Shown: one piece after another, positions 27,043-35,221 of the stretch | Layout: every line of letters begins with the position of its first letter | Position numbering within the stretch: position 1 is the stretch's first letter | Source of the DNA: an uncultured Litoreibacter sp. | GTDB taxonomy: Bacteria; Pseudomonadota; Alphaproteobacteria; Rhodobacterales; Rhodobacteraceae | Direction: 5' to 3' | Assembly: GCA_947501685.1 (NCBI GenBank) | Contig: CANMWQ010000002.1 | Location: forward strand, 248,001 to 312,000 | Length of the DNA stretch: 64,000 nt | Notes under the pieces: generated by a model | What the model saw: the letters and a program-made list of their open reading frames with translations, nothing else | Told to the model about the DNA's origin: nothing | The model's database searches: none | Made by a program: the position numbers and the translations under genes

Positions 27043-27053
27043 GCACCCCTCGT

Positions 27054-27129
27054 GGGCCCTTAGCTCAGTTGGTAGAGCAACTGACTTTTAATCAGTAGGT
27101 CGATGGTTCGAACCCATCAGGGCTCACCA
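27054..27129 (+). tRNA. tRNA-Lys (anticodon UUU)
   Basis: A 76-base cloverleaf with encoded CCA. Acceptor GGGCCCT pairs with AGGGCTC, the D-arm contains AGCTCAGTTGGTAGAGC, the anticodon stem ACTGA/TCAGT encloses CTTTTAA (anticodon TTT), and the T-arm has GGTTCGAACCC. It lies between dapF and the hydroxylase gene, which are both on the other strand. Confidence 0.98.
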
Positions 27130-27215
27130 CTTTTTCTCGGTGAAAGACGATACGAAGAGGGCGGCTTTGCTGGCCTCTTGCTTTCCATGCGCGGTCCGGG
27201 TCGAGCGCCGCGCCG

Positions 27216-28196
27216 CTACTTGCCCATGATCCTGTTGCGCCGGTCCTGCATCTTCTCATTGGCGGCGACGGTGCCGTCGTGGAACGACCCAAACCACTTG
27301 TCCCAGGGAATTTCGAGGCTGCCATAGTTACACTCGAAATAGCGGTGGTGCATCTGGTGGTGGAACGTGCCCAAGGCAAGCCGGTTCTTGTCGCCGACCA
27401 GCAGCCCCTGAAAGCCGGTATGGGACGTGATGGCGGTCAGGAAGAAATATTGCATGTGGAACAGGATATGCACCGGATGCGCCCCGATGATCAGGTGCAC
27501 AAAGACCGAGCCAAGGAAGAAGAACTGCTCCACCGGGTGCATCGACATGCCCGACCACGGCCCGACATTGATGTTGCGGTGATGCAGGGAATGGACGTGC
27601 TTATAGAGAAACGGAATGTGCAGCGCGCGGTGGATGACGTAGAAATAGAAGCTCTCCCAGATCGGGATCAGAAAGAAGATCGCGACGAACCAGACCGGAT
27701 TGGCCTCGAAGGTCACAAGTCGGATATAGCCATTGGCCAGCGCCCAGAACAGCAGCGCTTCGATGGCGGTCCAGAGCAGAACGCCGCTGCCCAGCGTCCA
27801 GAACATGTTGTCCCGCACCTGCCCGCCCAGCGTGAATTGACGCCCGTTGACCATCAGGGGGCGGGGGTCGAATTTCAGTTGCTGGCCTTGCGCGGAGTAG
27901 CTGTAGAACCACAGATGCAGCGACCCCGCGACCAACAGGGTCAGCACGATGTTGCGCGCATAGATCTGCGCGACCCAGCCCAGCTCGAACGTCTGCACAG
28001 TCTCTAACGCGGGCTGAAACCAGAAGTAGCAGGCGAAGGCGACCCCGACGATGATCAGCTTTTCGGTGAACAGGAACCACGAATTCCAGATCCATTTCAC
28101 CATCGCGACCGGGTTCAGCGGCCAGATGAAAAACGGAGAGGTCTTCAGTGGAAGCTCGGGCAGGTGGTTCCACCCTTTCAATTGCTCATCAGGCAT
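27216..28196 (-). CDS. Sterol desaturase / fatty acid hydroxylase family protein
   Basis: A 326-residue membrane di-iron enzyme. The metal-binding histidine clusters are HRALH at 189-193, HVHSLHH at 200-206 and HHQMHH at 279-284, set among several hydrophobic helices (about 45-65, 80-100, 130-155 and 168-188). Family members hydroxylate or desaturate lipids, sterols or carotenoids using oxygen. The product cannot be predicted; a membrane lipid modification is plausible. It stands alone, with a 226-base gap upstream. Confidence 0.88.
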   Translation of the reverse strand: MPDEQLKGWNHLPELPLKTSPFFIWPLNPVAMVKWIWNSWFLFTEKLIIVGVAFACYFWFQPALETVQTFELGWVAQIYARNIVLTLLVAGSLHLWFYSYSAQGQQLKFDPRPLMVNGRQFTLGGQVRDNMFWTLGSGVLLWTAIEALLFWALANGYIRLVTFEANPVWFVAIFFLIPIWESFYFYVIHRALHIPFLYKHVHSLHHRNINVGPWSGMSMHPVEQFFFLGSVFVHLIIGAHPVHILFHMQYFFLTAITSHTGFQGLLVGDKNRLALGTFHHQMHHRYFECNYGSLEIPWDKWFGSFHDGTVAANEKMQDRRNRIMGK

Positions 28197-28371
28197 TATG
28201 CGTCCCCCCTTATGGTGGTGTCACACTGGCACGAGACCCTTCCTGCAACAAACAAAATGACAAGATGACCTCATTCCGGAATGCAGAGGAAGGACGCCTG
28301 TTCCGGAACCCGGTAAAACGGGCGGTTGCAATTTACCCCGCCGAACCTCTTTGCGGGCACTGTTCAACGCA

Positions 28372-28401
28372 AAATGGCCGCCCGGTGGGGGGCGGCCATT
28401 T
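28372..28401 (-). terminator. Probable terminator of the PstS-OmpA gene
   Basis: AAATGGCCGCCC (28372-28383) pairs perfectly with GGGCGGCCATTT (28390-28401). On the minus strand the stem ends in TTTT and lies just after the stop of the gene at 28423. The T-run is short, so the strength is uncertain. Confidence 0.7.
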
Positions 28402-28422
28402 CCAGTCTGTTTAGACCCTAAC

Positions 28423-30006
28423 TTAGGATTTTTTCGACGCGATATCCTGCATCCATACTTCCACGCGGCGGTTGATGCTGCGGCCGGCGCGGGTCTCGTT
28501 GCAGCCCAGTGGGGAAATTTCGCCAAAACCGACCGAACGCGCTTTGATGCGGGTCGCCAGCTCCGGGTGCTTCTCAAGCAGGGCTTTGCGGACCAGCTCT
28601 GCGCGTTGCAGGGCCAGCAATTGGTTCAGGTCAGCGCGGCCCACCGAGTCGGAGAAGCCCATGAAGTAGAACTCCTTATCAGCGTATTCCGCTGTGCTCA
28701 GCATCTCGCCAAGACGTTCCACATCGGCCTGCGCGCTGGCGTCCAGACGGCTGTTGCCTTGGGTGAAACGCACGGTGGTGCTGAGCCGGTCAGAGGCCAT
28801 CAGCATCGACAGCATGTTGCGGATCGAGCCAATATCGCCGTTCGCTTCTTTATGCAGCAGCAGCGTGGAGGCCACACGGGTGCCTTGCGCGTTCAGCGCC
28901 TCGCTGGAGATCGTTTGCCCCACGAAACCAGCCGCCGCGACCATCTTCTGGCCCTCTTCCGAGGTCACGTAGTTCACGAATTCCTCGGTGTGGCCGTTGG
29001 TGGTGCCGCTGGCTGAATACAGATACAGCGGACGTGTCAGCGGGTATTCACCGGTTTTAATGGTGAAGCTGGTCGCCGGTGTCCGCAAACCGCAAACGCC
29101 TTCGATGGCCAGCGGTTTCACGGTGTCGCTGGCATACACCATCGACGTGAAGCCAAACCCGTTCGGGTCTTTTGCAACGGCAGCGGCCACGTCGGCATCT
29201 GTCAGCAATTGGTTGGCATCAGGCGAAACCCTCTCGCGGTTGGACCGCATCAGCATTTCGTCAAACAGGCTGCGTGCGCCGCTGCCTTCTTCGCGGACAT
29301 AGACGTTGATCGGGGCGTCTTCGCCGCCCAGCTCGGACCAGTTCTTGATCTTGCCGGAGAAAATCTGAGCCGCCGCGGCCTCGGAAATGGCGCGCATGCC
29401 ATTGGCGTTGTTGGTCACCAGAAGCAGGCCATCATAGCCGATCACATGCTCATGTGCGACGCTACGCAGCGCCGGAATACCGCTGGCCTTGGCCGCGTTG
29501 GCCTCCGCTTCGCTGGCCGGGCGTGTTGTCAGCGCCAGACCGACTTCGCGTTTCACCAAAGCCTCAAACGCGGAGGTCGCGCCGGAAGAGGTCAGCGTCA
29601 ACGCGCCCTCGCCGATGCTTTCCGAATTCAGCTCATAGACGCGCTTCTCGGCGTCGCCTTCGGTCATGTCCGCAGAGCCGCCGATCGCAAGGGAGTAGCC
29701 AGCCAGAAGAGCAGGCATCAGGCGGTCTGTCAGCGTCGGGGAGCCGACAAGGGTGATTTCGTTATTGACCTCGATGACCGGGCAGGCGTCGCCGTTACAG
29801 GTCACCATATCCATGGCCACGCGCATCGTGCCGATGGAGGTCTCGATGACGTATTTGTCGTCCTCAACGCCGACCAGTTCGCCGCGCAGGCTTGTGTCGG
29901 AATTGGGCGAAGTCAACGTGACCTCGCCGGCCAGTGACGGGGTGGCTGCCAAAAACACGCTCATTGAGGCGCCTGACAGAAGAAGGGATAATTTTTTCAG
30001 GGACAT
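28423..30006 (-). CDS. Secreted PstS-like / OmpA fusion protein (copy 1)
   Basis: A 527-residue exported protein with three parts: a signal peptide (LSLLLSGASMSVFLAATPSLAG), a small N-terminal region ending in a CX4C pair (VTCNGDACP), a phosphate-binding-protein-like domain (HEHVIGYDGLLLVTNN, YVREEGSGARSLFDEML), and a C-terminal OmpA domain (GFSDSVGRADLNQLLALQRAELV, NRRVEVW) that should hold peptidoglycan. Start at MSLKKLSLLL behind GGAGACG. It is a paralog of the protein at 31280 with the same order of parts. Last gene of the block; likely a periplasmic sensor or scaffold. The ligand is not known. Confidence 0.85.
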   Translation of the reverse strand: MSLKKLSLLLSGASMSVFLAATPSLAGEVTLTSPNSDTSLRGELVGVEDDKYVIETSIGTMRVAMDMVTCNGDACPVIEVNNEITLVGSPTLTDRLMPALLAGYSLAIGGSADMTEGDAEKRVYELNSESIGEGALTLTSSGATSAFEALVKREVGLALTTRPASEAEANAAKASGIPALRSVAHEHVIGYDGLLLVTNNANGMRAISEAAAAQIFSGKIKNWSELGGEDAPINVYVREEGSGARSLFDEMLMRSNRERVSPDANQLLTDADVAAAVAKDPNGFGFTSMVYASDTVKPLAIEGVCGLRTPATSFTIKTGEYPLTRPLYLYSASGTTNGHTEEFVNYVTSEEGQKMVAAAGFVGQTISSEALNAQGTRVASTLLLHKEANGDIGSIRNMLSMLMASDRLSTTVRFTQGNSRLDASAQADVERLGEMLSTAEYADKEFYFMGFSDSVGRADLNQLLALQRAELVRKALLEKHPELATRIKARSVGFGEISPLGCNETRAGRSINRRVEVWMQDIASKKS

Positions 30007-30076
30007 GCTGCGTCTCCATATTTGCCCACGTTTTGGGGCGTTTTCGCTCATTACTCGGGGGGTGTGTGCTAAAAGG

Positions 30077-31057
30077 CTATCCATTTTTCTGCTTCGCCTT
30101 CTCTGCCTTGCGCCGTGCCTTCAGCGAATGGCCGTACACTTTCACATTCGGAATACCCGCGATTTCGTTGGCCATGAACCAATCGACTGTCGCCAGCGCG
30201 CCGTTGTTGCAATAGGTGATAACCTCGTCATATTCCCAATCGAGGCCCGCCTGTTTGATCTTAATGAAGATCGACAGATCATCTGCCGCCTTGCCGTTTT
30301 TGCCAGCGACAAGGTCCTCGGCATTCAGGGTAAAGGACCCCTCCAAGGACGCGTCTTCCATAATCTGGTGCAATGGCCGCGCATCCAGAAGCTGCGCCGT
30401 GCTGGTTCCGTCCAGAACCGCGTCAACATCTTCATGCGTCGCCAGCCACTCGTCATTGATAAAGGCCTGGGTGTCAGATTTGACGATCTTGACCTTATCC
30501 GTGGACATCTCGCCGCCGGAGGCCTTCCACTCGGCGATCCCGCCATTGAGGATGGACATATTGGTAAAGCCCGCCGTTTTCAGCGTCCAATAGGCGAAGG
30601 TCGCAAAGCCAAAGTTGCCCTTGGCGCCGCTGGAATGAACCAGCACGACGGGACGGTCATAGCTGAGCCCCATGGATTGCACCAATTTGGTAAAATCTTC
30701 TTCCGACGGGGTGGAGAGCGGATCGTTCCACAGCTTGCGGAATTTCGAGAACGGAACATTCACCGCGGTCGGGATGTGCCCCGCCGCGTAGCTGTAGTTC
30801 CAAAGGAAGGCCTTGGGCTGCCGGATGTCAACGATTTGCGGGTCGCCGATCTCCATCAGTGTTTTCAGATCTTCCGCGCCAAGCAATGGCGGCACCAGAA
30901 TTTCATCTTTTACGACTTCAGGTTCCGGCTCCTGGCCTGCAACCTGAAATTTCGCCGCGCGTCGAGCGGTTTGAGCGGCGAGGGAGCTTGTCATCATCCC
31001 GGCTGCTGCAAACGTCGCGACTCCCAATACGGCATCTCGGCGTGTCAAATTCTTCAT
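30077..31057 (-). CDS. Tat-exported tandem rhodanese (sulfurtransferase)
   Basis: A 326-residue protein with a Tat-like leader (KNLTRRDAVLGVATFAAAGMMTSSLAA) and two rhodanese domains. The first (IVDIRQPKAF, AGHIPTAVNVPF, LNGGIAEWKASGG) has HSSGAKG where a catalytic Cys would be; the second has Cys283 in YCNNGA, so only it should be active, the usual arrangement. Rhodaneses move sulfane sulfur. It lies between two PstS-OmpA paralogs, 70 bases upstream of one. Start at MKNLTRRD is chosen for the Tat signal. The C-terminal tail is lysine- and arginine-rich. Confidence 0.85.
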   Translation of the reverse strand: MKNLTRRDAVLGVATFAAAGMMTSSLAAQTARRAAKFQVAGQEPEPEVVKDEILVPPLLGAEDLKTLMEIGDPQIVDIRQPKAFLWNYSYAAGHIPTAVNVPFSKFRKLWNDPLSTPSEEDFTKLVQSMGLSYDRPVVLVHSSGAKGNFGFATFAYWTLKTAGFTNMSILNGGIAEWKASGGEMSTDKVKIVKSDTQAFINDEWLATHEDVDAVLDGTSTAQLLDARPLHQIMEDASLEGSFTLNAEDLVAGKNGKAADDLSIFIKIKQAGLDWEYDEVITYCNNGALATVDWFMANEIAGIPNVKVYGHSLKARRKAEKAKQKNG

Positions 31058-31279
31058 TGGTAATTCCCCAATCATGTGTATTGGGAAATCTCGCCTCCAA
31101 ATCCGTCCCTTCTGGGGCACCAATCTGTTGTTTTAGGGAATATTAACTTTGTTTCAGAGAGAATTGCGCGAATAGGCGGGGGATTGTGGCGAATCTAAGA
31201 CGTCAAGACTGGCCTGATCACAATTTTAGGCCTCGTTCGGCCTGAATCCCTGTCATACGAAGCCGCCTAAAAGGGCCAA
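31058..31279. other. Intergenic region between PstS-OmpA copy 2 and the rhodanese gene
   Basis: This 222-base stretch is A/T-richer than its surroundings. AGGCC at 31228-31232 and GGCCT at 31239-31243 form a small stem, followed on the minus strand by AAAATTG, a poor terminator candidate. A promoter for the rhodanese gene is likely here but cannot be placed. Confidence 0.35.
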
Positions 31280-32842
31280 TCAGCTATTGGCAGATTTCTC
31301 GATCCATACCTCGACCCGGCGGTTCATGCGACGGCCTTGCTCAACAGTGTTGCACGCGGTCGGCGCAACTTCGCCGTAGCCAGTATGGGTCATCGTCACA
31401 CCCTTCAAACGGTCGCCAGCAAACGCGACAAGCGCGTCTTTTACCTGCGCGGCGCGGCCTTCGGACAGCTCACGGTTCTTCGAAAACGACCCGACATTAT
31501 CCGAAAACCCGACGAAAACGATATTCGTGCCGGCGGGCATGGTCTCAAGATAGCTGGTGAGCCGCTCCATATCGACAGCCCCGCGCGCATCCAGCGAGGT
31601 GGAGCCGGTGCGGAACCGGAACGTGGTCGACAGGCGATCATGCTCTATCATCGACAAAAGCATCTTGTGGATGGTCTCCATCTCGTAGCCTTGCACGTTG
31701 GGGTTGAACATCGCACGGGCCCGCACGCCGTCAAGCGGCTGCGCGCGCACGGCGATATCAAAGTTGGTAAACCCGGCCTCTTTCAGCAAAGCGTCGGCCT
31801 CAGCTGAGGTGGCGTAGTCCAGAAACCCTGCCGCATCCTCGCTGAGCGTGTCGCCCCGGTTGTAAAGATACAGGCGGCGCTGAAACGCGTATTCTTCTGA
31901 CTTCGCGGAGAACGCGTCCGGGGTCAGCGTCATGCCGCATTCATTGACCAGTGCCATCGCCTGCGTGTCGCCATCAAACGCGGAGCTGACATAGCCCAAA
32001 GCGCCGGGGTTGGCGTTGACCATGGAAAGCGCGGCCTCTGAGTCGCTCGCGATCAGCGCATCTTGCGCAATAGCGGCGCGTTTGCCGTCGAACAGACCCT
32101 CTTCAAGGGCGTCGCGCAGGCCGGAGCCGTCTTCGCGCGAGACCAGCACAACCGGCAGGTCCGGCCCGCCAACACTCGACCAATTGGTGATCTCCCCGGA
32201 ATAGACTTTGGCCAGGTCGCTGACGCTGAGCGTTTTGACCGGGTTGGACGGGTGGGTGATGGCAACAACGCTGTCGACCGCAACGACATGTTCCTGCTCA
32301 AGCATATCCCCCGCGCCAGCACGGCTCAGATCGCGCGCTTCGGTGGTGGAGATTTTGCGGGAGGTCATCCCGATCTCTGCGGTGCCAGTGCGCAAGGCTT
32401 CGAACGCCTCCTCCGAGCTGGTGGAGGTCAATTGGTAATTGGCAATTGGGACGCCGTCCTTCTCGAAAACGGACAGGGTGGTTTGCGCACCCTCAACCTG
32501 CATATCAGCCGTCGCATTCATGGCGTTGGCGTAGCCTGCCAGCAGCTGCGGCATTAAGGTCATGCCAGCTGCATCTGCCCCGGCAATGTTAATTTGCGGC
32601 GTAACCCGAAGACAATCGCTGCCCGTGCAAGTGACCTGTGCTGCGGCCACGCGCATCTCGCCAAGTTCGGTGCGCACGGTGTAGTGGCCATCCGCGAAGC
32701 TGACGAACTCCCCCACGATATTCACGCTGTTATCGGCTGTGCTCAGGGCGATCTCGCCTGCAACGCCAAAGCTTGGCAGCAAGCTCGCCCCAAGCAGGCC
32801 CAAGGCACGTAGCGTTGAAGTCTTGGATGTGGAGATTGGCAT
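31280..32842 (-). CDS. Secreted PstS-like / OmpA fusion protein (copy 2)
   Basis: A 520-residue paralog of the protein at 28423: signal peptide (ALGLLGASLLPSFGVAG), a small region with a CX4C pair (VTCTGSDC), a PstS-like domain (EHVVAVDSVVAITHPSNP, SREDGSGLRDALEEGL) and an OmpA domain (GFSDNVGSFSKNRELSEGRAAQV, NRRVEVW). The identity between copies looks moderate, so the duplication is old. Binding to phosphate is possible, but these may bind another anion or only serve as sensors. It sits alone between 167- and 222-base gaps, with a probable promoter of its own. Confidence 0.85.
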   Translation of the reverse strand: MPISTSKTSTLRALGLLGASLLPSFGVAGEIALSTADNSVNIVGEFVSFADGHYTVRTELGEMRVAAAQVTCTGSDCLRVTPQINIAGADAAGMTLMPQLLAGYANAMNATADMQVEGAQTTLSVFEKDGVPIANYQLTSTSSEEAFEALRTGTAEIGMTSRKISTTEARDLSRAGAGDMLEQEHVVAVDSVVAITHPSNPVKTLSVSDLAKVYSGEITNWSSVGGPDLPVVLVSREDGSGLRDALEEGLFDGKRAAIAQDALIASDSEAALSMVNANPGALGYVSSAFDGDTQAMALVNECGMTLTPDAFSAKSEEYAFQRRLYLYNRGDTLSEDAAGFLDYATSAEADALLKEAGFTNFDIAVRAQPLDGVRARAMFNPNVQGYEMETIHKMLLSMIEHDRLSTTFRFRTGSTSLDARGAVDMERLTSYLETMPAGTNIVFVGFSDNVGSFSKNRELSEGRAAQVKDALVAFAGDRLKGVTMTHTGYGEVAPTACNTVEQGRRMNRRVEVWIEKSANS

Positions 32843-33009
32843 GTCGATATCCTCTGCGGCATAGCGTATTGATAAGGCGGCCCGAGGTGGGGCCGCGCTG
32901 AACCTACTTGCAGATAAAATTCATTCCAAAAGTGGCAAAAATTAGGGTGTATTCTTGTCTTTTTGGAGAATTGCCAAACCGCTTGTGGACAAGTCAGGCA
33001 AGCAACCGC

Positions 33010-33783
33010 CTACCGTGCTGCGCGGGCCCATGCCAAAGCGACCTCGGGCAAGCTGCCTTCTGCCGTGGCCATCACCACTTGCGCGCCTTTGAGGCTGACA
33101 AAATGCGCCAGTGACCCGCCCGGCAAAACGCCATCGAGCGTCACGATGCTATCCGCCGCTGTACCGCGCAACCGCATATGAGCCTGCGACACCGCTGCCC
33201 ATTTTGGTCCCAGCGCCTCAAGCGCTGCCGCCAAATCCGCATCCCCTTTGACGGGCGTGATCGCGCCGTCTGCGATCTGCGCATAGCCGCCGAGCACCTC
33301 GTAAAGATCACCCATCAGGGTCGAAACCGAGCCGGTCACGGCCACGGGCGGAGGCCCCAAAACCTTGCTCAAATCCTGTTGTCCCAGCCCTGCAGTCCCA
33401 GCATCCAAAGCTGTCGAAGCAGTCTGGCGCTTCACCGTCAAGACGCCCTCCGCTGCAAAGAGCGCGCGCAGGACGGTGGCGAGGGACTGCACAGCGTCAG
33501 TCTCGTCAACATTTACTGGCTGGCCAACCAGCCCTTCGGCCATCAAATCCGGTGACGTGTCGGCGACATGGCGCACCCGTTTGCCGCTGACTGCCAGCGT
33601 CACAAAGGAGGTCCCGACGGCGAACACCATATCCCGTGGCAGCATGGTCATGTCGATGGAACGCAGTATGGCTTGCGTCGTCTCGGGCGCTCCGGCGGGC
33701 CCCAGCACCATCGCGCCGTCCTCAAACACAGCATCTTGCGTCAGCGCCTCGATCTTGCCGCTCAGCTGTGGGTCATCGCTCAT
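33010..33783 (-). CDS. Protein of unknown function, coupled to roadblock-like gene
   Basis: I do not recognise this 257-residue protein. It has no signal peptide, no membrane segment and no cysteine-rich motif. It alternates hydrophobic strands and helices (for example MVFAVGTSFVTLAVSG, and ADSIVTLDGVLPGG near the end), which suggests a soluble alpha/beta protein; the C-terminal part loosely resembles the roadblock layout. Its start overlaps the preceding small gene by four bases (ATGA), so the two products probably work together. Confidence 0.7.
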   Translation of the reverse strand: MSDDPQLSGKIEALTQDAVFEDGAMVLGPAGAPETTQAILRSIDMTMLPRDMVFAVGTSFVTLAVSGKRVRHVADTSPDLMAEGLVGQPVNVDETDAVQSLATVLRALFAAEGVLTVKRQTASTALDAGTAGLGQQDLSKVLGPPPVAVTGSVSTLMGDLYEVLGGYAQIADGAITPVKGDADLAAALEALGPKWAAVSQAHMRLRGTAADSIVTLDGVLPGGSLAHFVSLKGAQVVMATAEGSLPEVALAWARAAR

Positions 33784-34115
33784 GCGCTGTCACCGCTGAT
33801 TGCCGTCAGACAGGCCTGCGCTGCCGGAACAAATGTCGTAAAATCGGTGCCGGGCGCGCAGATACAGCACAAGGCGTCCGACTGGTCAGCGGCTGAACGC
33901 AAAAAAACGTGAACATGGTCTGCGGTGGCGGCCATCGCGATCTGGCCCTCATCGAGAAGCAAAGCAGCCTCCGCGCAGAGCAGATTTAATGTGTCTTGGC
34001 TTTCAGGAGTATCGGCATTGGTGACCAGCACCATGCGTGTCGACAGATCAACAAAGGCGAGGGACTCGCATCCTTGGGTGTCATTGCACACCTTGTCCAA
34101 AGCGTCCTGAACCAT
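33780..34115 (-). CDS. Small roadblock/LC7-like protein (tentative)
   Basis: A 111-residue soluble protein. Its pattern (helix, then GCESLAFVDLSTRMVLVTNAD, a long helix LNLLCAEAALLLDE, then strands VHVFLRSA and CCICAPGTDF and a last helix) resembles Roadblock/LC7 proteins, which regulate small GTPases such as MglA. The match is by layout only. It sits 77 bases after two dynamin-like GTPase genes and overlaps the unknown gene at 33010. A GTPase partner role would fit but is inference. Confidence 0.55.
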   Translation of the reverse strand: MVQDALDKVCNDTQGCESLAFVDLSTRMVLVTNADTPESQDTLNLLCAEAALLLDEGQIAMAATADHVHVFLRSAADQSDALCCICAPGTDFTTFVPAAQACLTAISGDSA

Positions 34116-34192
34116 CGTGATCCCATACCAAAATCAACCGCCCCCTTTGGGTAATCCAAGTGACGGCGTTTGGGAAGGTCATTCGTGGCAGG

Positions 34193-35221
34193 TTAGGGCG
34201 CGGCGCTTTCGTCTTCGGCGGCCACGGCGGGGCTACTTCCGAAGATATTGTTCAGCGGCTCCCGAGCGGCGGCCAGTTTCGGAACCGGGCGACTGGCGCG
34301 CATCATGTCGATGACTTGCTCTTTCGTCTGCGGACGCGCCGGGCGGTCAGACCGCGCCCCGGAGGCATGCTGAATACGGCGTGGCGAAATGCGTGGCGCG
34401 CTGTCGTCAGACATAGCCTCGGCGGGGGCGATATCCTCCAGCGCCGTGGCATCTGGCGCGTCAATCGACGCGGTTTCGGACGCTGGTGCCGCCTGAACGT
34501 CGGGGGTCGAACTTGCAGCAGCACGCGGCGTTTGCGTTTGCCCCACGGCTTGGTTCAAATCGTCGATCATCTTGTTCAAATGTTCAAAGAACGCCCCGCC
34601 GCCGCTGGCCTCAAAGGCCTCTTCATTGTCGCCCGCATCCAGCGCTTGTGTCAGAGAGATTGGGAAAGTAGCGGCAAACAGGCCTTGGGTTTCCTTGTTC
34701 AAACGGGCCATCACGCGGAAGCGGTCACGCTCGTTGATCAGCTTGTCGAACCGGGTGACCAGCAGCACAGATTTTTCGCGCACGGCCTGCGGGATTGTCT
34801 CCCAAACGGCGGCCTCAGACTGGCGCCAGGCTTGGGTTGCGTGGGTGCACCACAGCACGGCGTCAACCTCATCCAACACGCGCTGCCACACCTCGGCGGA
34901 CATGTTGGGGTCAGAGATGCCGGGAAAATCAATCAGGTCGCAGGCGCCCAGAATGTCGGCCTCGAAAAACAGCCGGATCACGCGGGTTTCTTCAACGGAG
35001 ATACCCTCAAGCGCGTCAATCGAAATGGGCTCTTCAGTGCCGTCCACATCAATCCGGTAAGGGGCCTGTGTGCCTTGCGACATCCAGACCGGGGACAGCC
35101 GCGTGGCGGTGACCTTCTCTGGCAGCGGACGCGCGCCAAGCAGCAGGTTCGACAGTGTACTTTTGCCAGCGCTGAACTCGCCCATCAGGGCGATGCGGGG
35201 CTTGCGGTGGGTGGGGCTCAT
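34193..35221 (-). CDS. Dynamin-like GTPase (small)
   Basis: A 342-residue GTPase. The P-loop GEFSAGKST is at 14-22, the switch motif DFPG at 98-101 and TRFDK, standing in for T/NKxD, at 156-160. The GTPase domain ends near residue 215; the rest is low-complexity (Ala, Pro, Ser) with a short basic tail. GEFSAGKS is the pattern of bacterial dynamin-like proteins. Its ATG overlaps the stop of the larger dynamin-like gene by four bases, so the pair may form a two-part dynamin, as known for some bacterial systems. Localisation is likely at the inner face of the membrane. Confidence 0.85.
   Translation of the reverse strand: MSPTHRKPRIALMGEFSAGKSTLSNLLLGARPLPEKVTATRLSPVWMSQGTQAPYRIDVDGTEEPISIDALEGISVEETRVIRLFFEADILGACDLIDFPGISDPNMSAEVWQRVLDEVDAVLWCTHATQAWRQSEAAVWETIPQAVREKSVLLVTRFDKLINERDRFRVMARLNKETQGLFAATFPISLTQALDAGDNEEAFEASGGGAFFEHLNKMIDDLNQAVGQTQTPRAAASSTPDVQAAPASETASIDAPDATALEDIAPAEAMSDDSAPRISPRRIQHASGARSDRPARPQTKEQVIDMMRASRPVPKLAAAREPLNNIFGSSPAVAAEDESAAP

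Noticed and set aside
27092-27379. 95-codon minus-strand frame ending SPDGFEPSTY
   Set aside because: The end is the reverse reading of tRNA-Lys, a common false protein; the rest is antisense to nothing but overlaps the end of the hydroxylase gene.
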